Assembly (NCBI RefSeq): GCF_020564935.1
Contig: NZ_JAJCXB010000042.1
Location: 1 to 64,000, forward strand
Reading direction: 5' to 3'
Length of the DNA: 64,000 nucleotides
DNA from: Streptomyces pinistramenti
GTDB taxonomy: Bacteria; Actinomycetota; Actinomycetes; Streptomycetales; Streptomycetaceae
The position numbers were made by a program, and so were the translations under genes. This document shows positions 52,412 through 64,000 of the stretch, piece after piece (the first letter of the stretch is position 1; every line of letters starts with the position of its first letter). The notes below the pieces were generated by a model. It did not search any database, had not been told where the DNA came from, and saw only the letters and a program-made list of their open reading frames with translations.

Positions 52412-55159
52412 CTACCCGGAAGCCTCCCCCCGGATCACGGCCAGCACTCCGTCCAATTCATCCGGCTTCACCATGACATCGCGGGCCTTGGAACCCTCGC
52501 TCGGCCCGACGATGTTGCGCGATTCCATCAGGTCCATCAGCCGTCCGGCCTTGGCGAAGCCCACCCGCAGCTTGCGCTGGAGCATCGACGTCGACCCGAA
52601 CTGGGTGGAGACCACCAGCTCCGCGGCCTGGCACAGCAGGTCGAGATCGTCGCCGATGTCCTCGTCGATCTCCTTCTTCTGCTGCGTGCCGACCGTGACG
52701 TCGTCCCGGAAGACCGGCGCCATCTGATCCTTGCAGTGCTGGACCACCTCCGCGACCTCGGCCTCGGTCACGAAGGCGCCCTGCATACGGACCGGCTTGT
52801 TCGCGCCCATCGGCAGGAAGAGGCCGTCGCCCTTGCCGATCAGCTTCTCGGCGCCCGGCTGGTCGAGGATGACCCGGCTGTCCGCGAGCGAGGAGGTGGC
52901 GAACGCGAGCCGGGACGGGACGTTCGCCTTGATCAGGCCCGTGACGACGTCGACCGACGGACGCTGGGTGGCCAGGACCAGGTGGATACCGGCCGCGCGG
53001 GCGAGCTGCGTGATCCGGACGATCGCGTCCTCGACGTCCCGCGGCGCCACCATCATCAGGTCCGCCAGCTCGTCGACGATCACCAGCAGATACGGGTAGG
53101 GCGACAGTTCCCGCTCGCTGCCCTCGGGCGGGCTGACCTTGCCGTTGCGGACCGCTTCGTTGAAGTCGTCGATGTGCCGGAAGCCGTACGCCGCCAGGTC
53201 GTCGTAGCGCAGGTCCATCTCGCGCACCACCCACTGGAGCGCCTCGGCGGCCCGCTTGGGGTTGGTGATGATAGGCGTGATCAGGTGCGGGATGCCCTCG
53301 TAGGCCGTCAGCTCGACGCGCTTGGGGTCGACCAGCACCATCCGCACGTCCTCCGGGGTGGCCCGGACCATCACGGACGTGATCAGGCAATTGATGCAGG
53401 AGGACTTGCCGGAACCGGTGGCGCCGGCGACCAGGACGTGCGGCATCTTCGTCAGGTTGGCCATGACGTAGCCGCCCTCGACGTCCTTGCCGAGCGCCAC
53501 CAGCATCGGGTGCTCGTCGCCCGCCGCGTCGGCCAGCCGCAGCACGTCGCCGAGGTTGACCATCTCGCGGTCGGTGTTCGGGATCTCGATGCCGACGGCG
53601 GACTTGCCGGGGATCGGGCTGATGATGCGGACATCCGGGCTGGCCACCGCGTAGGCGATGTTCTTGGCCAGCGCGGTGATCTTCTCGACCTTGACGGCCG
53701 GGCCCAGCTCCACCTCGTAGCGGGTGACCGTCGGGCCGCGGGTGAAGCCGGTGACCGCAGCGTCGACCTTGAACTCCTGGAAGACCGTCGTCAGCGAGGC
53801 CACTATCGCGTCGTTCGCGGCACTGCGGGTCTTGCCGGGGCCGCCGCGGGCGAGCAGATCCAGGGACGGCAGCGAGTAGGTGATGTCGCCGGCCAGCTGA
53901 AGCTGTTCGGCGCGGGCCGGCAGATCGCCGGACGGCTCCGGCGGGGCCTTGGTGAAGTCGGGCACCGCCGGGGTGTCCTCCGCGGGCGCCGGCTGCGCGC
54001 CACGGGCCTGCGGCACCGCTCCGCTCTGCCCTCCGGTGTCCTCGCCGCGGTCCCGCCGCTCCCCCGAGATGCTGCTGCTCAGCCCGGCGACCAGCGGCGA
54101 GGGCTGGACGCCGTGCAGGACGGCGCCGTCCAGCGCCGCCGCGGCCGCCGCTGCCACGTCCACCGCGTCCATCGTCCGGTCCGCCGCGGGCTGTCCGGAC
54201 TCCTTGCGCGGCCGGCGGCGCTTGGCCAGCGCCTCCTCCTCTATCGCGTCCGGATCCGCCGCCGGCGCAGCGGCCCGGCGCGGCCGCCGCGCCGGCTGCT
54301 CGCGCCACTCCTCGGCGTACTCCTCCGCGTCCTCCGGATCCGCCTCCTCCAGCACGCCGAGCCGGGCGCCGAGCGCCCGCAGCCGCTGCGGGATGGCGTT
54401 GACCGGGGTCGCGGTGACCACCAGCAGCCCGAAGACCGTCAACAGCACCAGCAGCGCCACGGCCAGCGTCTGCCCCACGGTGAAGATCAGGGGCTTGGAC
54501 GCCACCCAGCCGACATAGCCGCCCGCATCCTGGAGGGCCGCGATGCCGTCGCCGCGGCCCGGCGATCCGCAGGCCATGGCGACCTGCCCGAGGACTCCGA
54601 TGACCAGCGCGGACAGGCCGATGACGATCCGGCCGTTGGCCTCGGGCTGCTCGGGGTGCCGGATCAGCCGTACGGCGATCCCGCCGAGCAGTATCGGCAC
54701 GACCAGGTCGAGCCGGCCGAAGGCGCCGGTGACCAGGAGTTCGACGAGATCGCCGACGGGGCCGCTGAGATTGGACCAGGTACCGGCCGCGACGACCAGC
54801 GCCAGGCCGAGCAGCAGCAGCCCGAGACCGTCCTTGCGGTGCGCCGGGTCGAGGTTCTTCGCGCCGCGTCCCATGCCGCGGAACACCGCTCCTATGGCGT
54901 GCGCGAGACCCAGCCAGCAGGCTCGCGCGAGGCGGTAGACGCCACCGGTCGGAGAAGGCGCCGGCTTGGGCGGGGCCTTCTTCGCGGGCGCCTTGCGCGC
55001 CGGTGCCTTCTTGGCAGCCACGGGCTTCTTCGCCGGCGGCTTCCTGGCCGGTGCCTTCTTCGCCGCGGCCTTCTTGGCTGCGCCCCCGGACGATCCGGCG
55101 CGCTGTTTCGAGGGGCCCGCCGTGCTCTGGGTTCCCTTGCCGGTCGTACGTGAGGCCAT
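52412..55159 (-). CDS. ftsK: DNA translocase FtsK/SpoIIIE
   Basis: A 915-residue septum-associated motor that clears chromosome DNA during sporulation septation. An N-terminal Lys/Ala/Pro repeat region (AAKKAPARKPPAKKPVAAKK, residues about 28-70) resembles histone H1 tails. Four membrane helices follow (about 95-255), a linker, the beta domain with GATGSGKSSCINCL, Walker B YLLVIVDELADLMM, and the gamma domain that reads polarity motifs (ELVVSTQFGSTSMLQRKLRV). ATG 55159 has no SD; TAATCT 7 nt upstream suggests a leaderless mRNA. Confidence 0.95.
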   Translation of the reverse strand: MASRTTGKGTQSTAGPSKQRAGSSGGAAKKAAAKKAPARKPPAKKPVAAKKAPARKAPAKKAPPKPAPSPTGGVYRLARACWLGLAHAIGAVFRGMGRGAKNLDPAHRKDGLGLLLLGLALVVAAGTWSNLSGPVGDLVELLVTGAFGRLDLVVPILLGGIAVRLIRHPEQPEANGRIVIGLSALVIGVLGQVAMACGSPGRGDGIAALQDAGGYVGWVASKPLIFTVGQTLAVALLVLLTVFGLLVVTATPVNAIPQRLRALGARLGVLEEADPEDAEEYAEEWREQPARRPRRAAAPAADPDAIEEEALAKRRRPRKESGQPAADRTMDAVDVAAAAAAALDGAVLHGVQPSPLVAGLSSSISGERRDRGEDTGGQSGAVPQARGAQPAPAEDTPAVPDFTKAPPEPSGDLPARAEQLQLAGDITYSLPSLDLLARGGPGKTRSAANDAIVASLTTVFQEFKVDAAVTGFTRGPTVTRYEVELGPAVKVEKITALAKNIAYAVASPDVRIISPIPGKSAVGIEIPNTDREMVNLGDVLRLADAAGDEHPMLVALGKDVEGGYVMANLTKMPHVLVAGATGSGKSSCINCLITSVMVRATPEDVRMVLVDPKRVELTAYEGIPHLITPIITNPKRAAEALQWVVREMDLRYDDLAAYGFRHIDDFNEAVRNGKVSPPEGSERELSPYPYLLVIVDELADLMMVAPRDVEDAIVRITQLARAAGIHLVLATQRPSVDVVTGLIKANVPSRLAFATSSLADSRVILDQPGAEKLIGKGDGLFLPMGANKPVRMQGAFVTEAEVAEVVQHCKDQMAPVFRDDVTVGTQQKKEIDEDIGDDLDLLCQAAELVVSTQFGSTSMLQRKLRVGFAKAGRLMDLMESRNIVGPSEGSKARDVMVKPDELDGVLAVIRGEASG

Positions 55160-55274
55160 GGTGACGAGATTACAGCCGTCGCCTGGCATCACACGAGCGC
55201 ACAGCACTTCACCCGATCGTGTCGTGCGCTCGTGTCAGGACGCGCCGCGTGCCCCCGGCATGAGAGGGCGTCAG

Positions 55275-55934
55275 TCAGCTGACCACGCCGCCGGCGCCCG
55301 GCTCCAGCGCGTCCAGAGCCCTGCGCAGCCCGGTCAGTTTGCGCTCCAGATGCGCGGCGGTGGCCACCGCCGCGGCGTCCGCCGACTCGTCCAACTGCTT
55401 GGACAGCGCCTCGGCCTGCTCCTCGACGGCCGCCAGCCGCGCCGACAACTCGGCGAGCAGCCCCGCCGACTCCTTGGCGTCATCGGCGGCCGCCCTGCCG
55501 CCTTCCAGCTGGAGCCTCAGCAGCGCGGCCTGCTCCCGCAGTTGGCAGTTCTTCATGTACAGCTCGACGAAGACCGAGACCTTCGCCCGCAGCACCCACG
55601 GGTCGAACGGCTTGGAGATGTAGTCGACCGCGCCGGCCGCGTAGCCGCGGAAGGTGTGGTGCGGGCCGTGGTTGATCGCCGTGAGGAAGATGATCGGGAT
55701 GTCACGGGTCCGCTCGCGGCGCTTGATGTGCGCCGCGGTCTCGAATCCGTCCATCCCCGGCATCTGCACGTCGAGCAGGATCACCGCGAAATCATCCGTG
55801 AGCAACGCCTTGAGCGCTTCCTCCCCGGACGATGCCCGTACCAGTGTCTGATCGAGCGCAGAGAGGATCGCCTCCAGCGCCAGCAGATTCTCCGGCCGGT
55901 CATCGACCAGGAGGATCTTGGCCTTCTGCACCAT
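55275..55934 (-). CDS. osaB: Response regulator OsaB
   Basis: A 219-residue receiver protein without DNA-binding domain. Receiver: KILLVDDRPENLLALEAIL, Asp in LLDVQMPGMDGFETA, Lys in YISKPFDPWVL. A coiled coil follows (residues about 135-205, QLREQAALLRLQLEGG onward). GAGGAGG 8 nt before the ATG. In S. coelicolor OsaB is needed for osmoadaptation and works with OsaA; this one lies 285 nt downstream of osaA on the same strand. Name from architecture and synteny. Confidence 0.9.
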   Translation of the reverse strand: MVQKAKILLVDDRPENLLALEAILSALDQTLVRASSGEEALKALLTDDFAVILLDVQMPGMDGFETAAHIKRRERTRDIPIIFLTAINHGPHHTFRGYAAGAVDYISKPFDPWVLRAKVSVFVELYMKNCQLREQAALLRLQLEGGRAAADDAKESAGLLAELSARLAAVEEQAEALSKQLDESADAAAVATAAHLERKLTGLRRALDALEPGAGGVVS

Positions 55935-56219
55935 GGCCCGACCTCCTCGCCCCGGCATGGGGCCTCCCCTGTCCGAAGGACTTGGGGAAGAACCGGACGC
56001 CGCCCCAGGGGACGACTCCGTCATGCCGCCCGTCCTTGTGCCGGTCATGGTAGCTGCACCCCGCTCGTCGCCACACCCTGTCACCGCGATGTCACTGCGT
56101 ACGTAGCGGAAACGCGGGACGAGACCGGAAGGTTCCCGGACATCCGCGTTTCCTCACGTCCACGGCCACACTGCGTCAGCACGCGGTGATCCTCTTTCGA
56201 CTCCATACTGGACGCTCCG

Positions 56220-61742
<5,523 letters not shown>

Positions 61743-62151
61743 CGTGTCCCTCCCGCAGGGTCGACCGTTCTACCCGGGTTTTCTCCTGATGCCTGCCCAG
61801 TGTTTCACTCTGGCCCACCGGTGCGGCAAAGAGTCGAAACGTAACCACACCGCGGGGCATTCGTCGCGGCCGGGCACGGCTCGCACACCGTCACTCTTCA
61901 CGGCGCCGCGCGTCCCCGATAAGGGGCGGAGTCAACACAGTTCGGCAGCGTCCCCCCACGGGACGTAGCAACGGCCGGCCACGCCCCGGCGACCCTGCGC
62001 ATTCCCCGGCGGCGCCCACCTCGCCACCCCGGTCCGCCTGATGCCGGACGGCACTCCTTCGTTCCCACCGCTCGGACCGACCGACTAGCCTGGCATTCGC
62101 ATCGATGCCACGAGAAACGGGCACAGGACCCTGGGGAGCGACGAAAAACCA
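61743..62151. other. Divergent promoter region osaA/osaC
   Basis: 409 nt without a credible gene. It must hold promoters for both directions. A GGGTAG on the minus strand (61775-61770) resembles a stress-sigma (SigB) -10, but no matching -35 is seen at 14-16 nt, so I do not call it. Confidence 0.5.
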
Positions 62152-64000
62152 ATGGGGAGTGCTGTGATCACCGCGCGGGCCGCTGCCACGTTCGAACCGG
62201 TGGGGCGCTCCGTCGCCACCGCCCGCGCCTTCGTCCGCGACACCCTCCAGGGCTGGGGCTACGGCGACATCGTCGACGACGCGGTCGTCCTCACCAGCGA
62301 ACTGGTCACCAACGCCGTGGTGCACGCGGGCACCGCGGCGGACGTGCTGTGCCTGCGCCAGGACGGCGGGGTCCGCATCTCCGTCGCCGACCGCTACCCG
62401 GAGCGGGAGATTCCGCTCCAGAACGCCGGCCAGACCCTCGTCCACCCCGACCGCGAGGGCGGCCGCGGCCTGCTCCTGTGCGGCGCCCTCGCCACCCGCT
62501 GGGGCGTCGAGTACACCGCGGCCCAGAAGCACGTATGGTTCCAGCTCGACCTGCCCGACCGCCCGGCCGGCACCCGCTCCGCAGGACCCGCACTCCCCAT
62601 CGACGCGCTCCCCGTCGCCGACACCCGGGTACGCGTCGCCGTCATCCAGGTCGACCGCGGCGGCTGCATCAGCTTCTGGAACGACGACGCCCAGGGCCTC
62701 TTCCAGTTCGAGGCCGAGCAGGTCATCGGCAAGCCCCTCACCGAATTCGCCGCCTGGCCGCACACCCCGGGCACCGGCACCGGCATCGCCGAAGCCCTCC
62801 GGCTCTCCCGCTGGGAAGGGTCCTACGGCATAAGAGGCGCCGACGGCCGCGTACTTCCCGTCTACGCCTCCCACCTCCGCGTCCGCGACGCCGACGGGGA
62901 GGCGTCCACCGTCTGCCTCCTGGTCCGCGACCACGAACGCGCCATCCTCCAGAGCCCCCAGCGCACCCCGGCACCGGACGCCGCCTCCCATCCCGAAGGC
63001 CGCCCGTCCGACCCGTTCGAGGTCTTCATCGGCTCGCCGGCCCCCGACGACCTGGACGGCCTCCTCCAGCGCACCGTCGAACGCGCCCGCGACATGCTCG
63101 ACGGCGACGCCGCCTACCTCCTGCTCGCCACCGACGACGAGACCGAACTGGAGGTCCGCGCCTCCACCGGCCTGCCCTCCGCCCGCCAGCGGTTCGCCCG
63201 CGTCCCCGTGGAGACCGGATCCGGACGCTACGGCTCCGCCCGGATGCCGTCCGTCCACGAAGACCTCGCCGCGGTCCCCGGCGCCGTCCCCCTCCTCTCC
63301 GGCACCGGCATGCGCTCGGTCGTCACCGTCCCGCTCAAGGTCGAGGGCCGGCTCACCGGATCGCTCGGCGTCGCCGCGGAAGGCGCCGGCCGCTACACCA
63401 ACGAAGAGGCCCTGCGCCTCCAGTTCGCCGCCGACCGCATCGCACTCGCCGTCGAACGCGCCCGCCTGACCGAGCTGGAACGGCTGCGCCGCGGCTCCCT
63501 CTCCTTCCTCGTCGAGGCGTCCGACCTCCTGGCCGGCACCCTCGACCGCGACCAGACCCTGGCCCTGATGGCCCAGATGACGGTCCCCACCCTCGCCACC
63601 TGGTGCGCCGTCTACACCGTCGCCGACCAGGCGTCCGAACCGGAGCTCTCCTACGTTCTGCACGAGGACGAGGACCGCATCGACGGCCTCAAGACCCTGC
63701 TGAAAAAGGTCGATCCGCCCGAGCCGGTCCCCACCCCGGGCGCCCGCGTGTGGACCGCCCCCACCGACGCCGCACACGACGCCGCCCTGCGCACCACCCT
63801 GCGCAGCCTGGGACTCGGCAACTCCGCCCGCCCCTCGACCGGCCCCGGCGCCACCCTCGCCACCGCATCGGCCGTCGGCGGCGAGACCGTCGTCCTGCCC
63901 CTGGTCGCCCGCAACCGCGTCATCGGCATGCTCACCCTCGGCAAGCCCACCGAGGAACACTTCCGCCAGGAAATCCTCGAACTCGCCGAAGACCTCTCCC
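62152..64000 (+). CDS. osaC: OsaC-type multidomain regulator (ATPase-PAS-GAF-GAF...), 3' end outside window
   Basis: At least 616 residues, open at the window edge. N-terminal RsbW-like ATPase (ELVTNAVVHAG is the N box; EGGRGLLLCGALATRWG the G box), then a PAS domain (SFWNDDAQGLFQFEAEQVIG), a GAF domain (residues about 285-440, VVTVPLKVEGRLTGSLGVAA) and a second GAF (from about 455). A PP2C/SpoIIE phosphatase domain is expected beyond the edge. S. coelicolor OsaC modulates SigB after osmotic stress. ATG 62152 is given; GTG 62164 with GGGGAG 4 nt upstream is an equal alternative. Confidence 0.88.
   Translation, partial: MGSAVITARAAATFEPVGRSVATARAFVRDTLQGWGYGDIVDDAVVLTSELVTNAVVHAGTAADVLCLRQDGGVRISVADRYPEREIPLQNAGQTLVHPDREGGRGLLLCGALATRWGVEYTAAQKHVWFQLDLPDRPAGTRSAGPALPIDALPVADTRVRVAVIQVDRGGCISFWNDDAQGLFQFEAEQVIGKPLTEFAAWPHTPGTGTGIAEALRLSRWEGSYGIRGADGRVLPVYASHLRVRDADGEASTVCLLVRDHERAILQSPQRTPAPDAASHPEGRPSDPFEVFIGSPAPDDLDGLLQRTVERARDMLDGDAAYLLLATDDETELEVRASTGLPSARQRFARVPVETGSGRYGSARMPSVHEDLAAVPGAVPLLSGTGMRSVVTVPLKVEGRLTGSLGVAAEGAGRYTNEEALRLQFAADRIALAVERARLTELERLRRGSLSFLVEASDLLAGTLDRDQTLALMAQMTVPTLATWCAVYTVADQASEPELSYVLHEDEDRIDGLKTLLKKVDPPEPVPTPGARVWTAPTDAAHDAALRTTLRSLGLGNSARPSTGPGATLATASAVGGETVVLPLVARNRVIGMLTLGKPTEEHFRQEILELAEDLS

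Noticed and set aside
61765..61800. SigB-type promoter for osaA (GGGTAG)
   Set aside because: The last base does not match GGGTAY and no GNNT element occurs at 14-16 nt upstream.

Overview
The window is chromosomal DNA of a high-GC actinomycete, almost certainly a Streptomyces. Third codon positions are nearly all G or C, GTG starts are frequent, start/stop overlaps (ATGA, GTGA) are common, and several genes look leaderless. From memory, and not checked by alignment, the gene order runs like the S. coelicolor core around SCO5799 to SCO5747: rshA, dapF, miaA, miaB, a gluRK-gluABCD block, recA-recX, lhr, clgR, cinA, pgsA, rimO, ftsK, osaBA, osaC.

Layout. 1-3.1 kb: an aminotransferase of the diaminobutyrate type that may be coupled to a gene running off the left edge, and a lipoprotein serine protease. 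3.2-14.8 kb: a mostly minus-strand housekeeping block (hflX, M1 metallopeptidase, the (p)ppGpp enzyme rshA, dapF, miaA, a LigB-like protein, miaB). 14.9-17.9 kb: a DszC-like flavoprotein and an Rrf2 regulator with a strong palindrome between them, then an orphan TAXI binding protein. 18-19.7 kb: DEAD-box helicase and cold-shock protein. 20-26 kb: two-component system GluK/GluR beside the glutamate ABC transporter gluABCD. 26.2-29.1 kb: FAD monooxygenase, then a cysteine-rich leader peptide ahead of a cysteine dioxygenase-like/rhodanese operon. 29.2-32.6 kb: recX, recA with an LexA-type box, an AI-2E family permease and a DUF3046 protein.

32.9-38.2 kb is the accessory part: a conserved hypothetical, a MaoC-like protein, a decayed class II DAHP synthase fragment, a 54-bp palindromic repeat (second copy at the recX stop codon), a CGNR regulator, two solo LuxR-type proteins in lower-GC DNA, and an alpha/alpha-toroid protein. 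38.2-47 kb: azlCD with an AraC regulator, the helicase gene lhr broken by an apparent 5-nt deletion, a Nei-type glycosylase and a short-chain dehydrogenase. 47.4-64 kb: dps, clgR, cinA-pgsA-rimO, a RodZ-like protein, ftsK, and the osmoadaptation locus osaB/osaA with divergent osaC cut by the right edge.

Themes: stress and second-messenger signalling (RshA, Csp, Dps, ClgR, OsaABC), DNA repair (RecA/RecX, Lhr, Nei), tRNA/ribosome modification (MiaA, MiaB, RimO, HflX), nitrogen uptake (Glu system) and sulfur metabolism (DszC-like, Rrf2, CDO-like, rhodanese, Cys leader peptide). No tRNA, rRNA, CRISPR array or transposase gene was seen. Functional names rest on motif recognition by eye.
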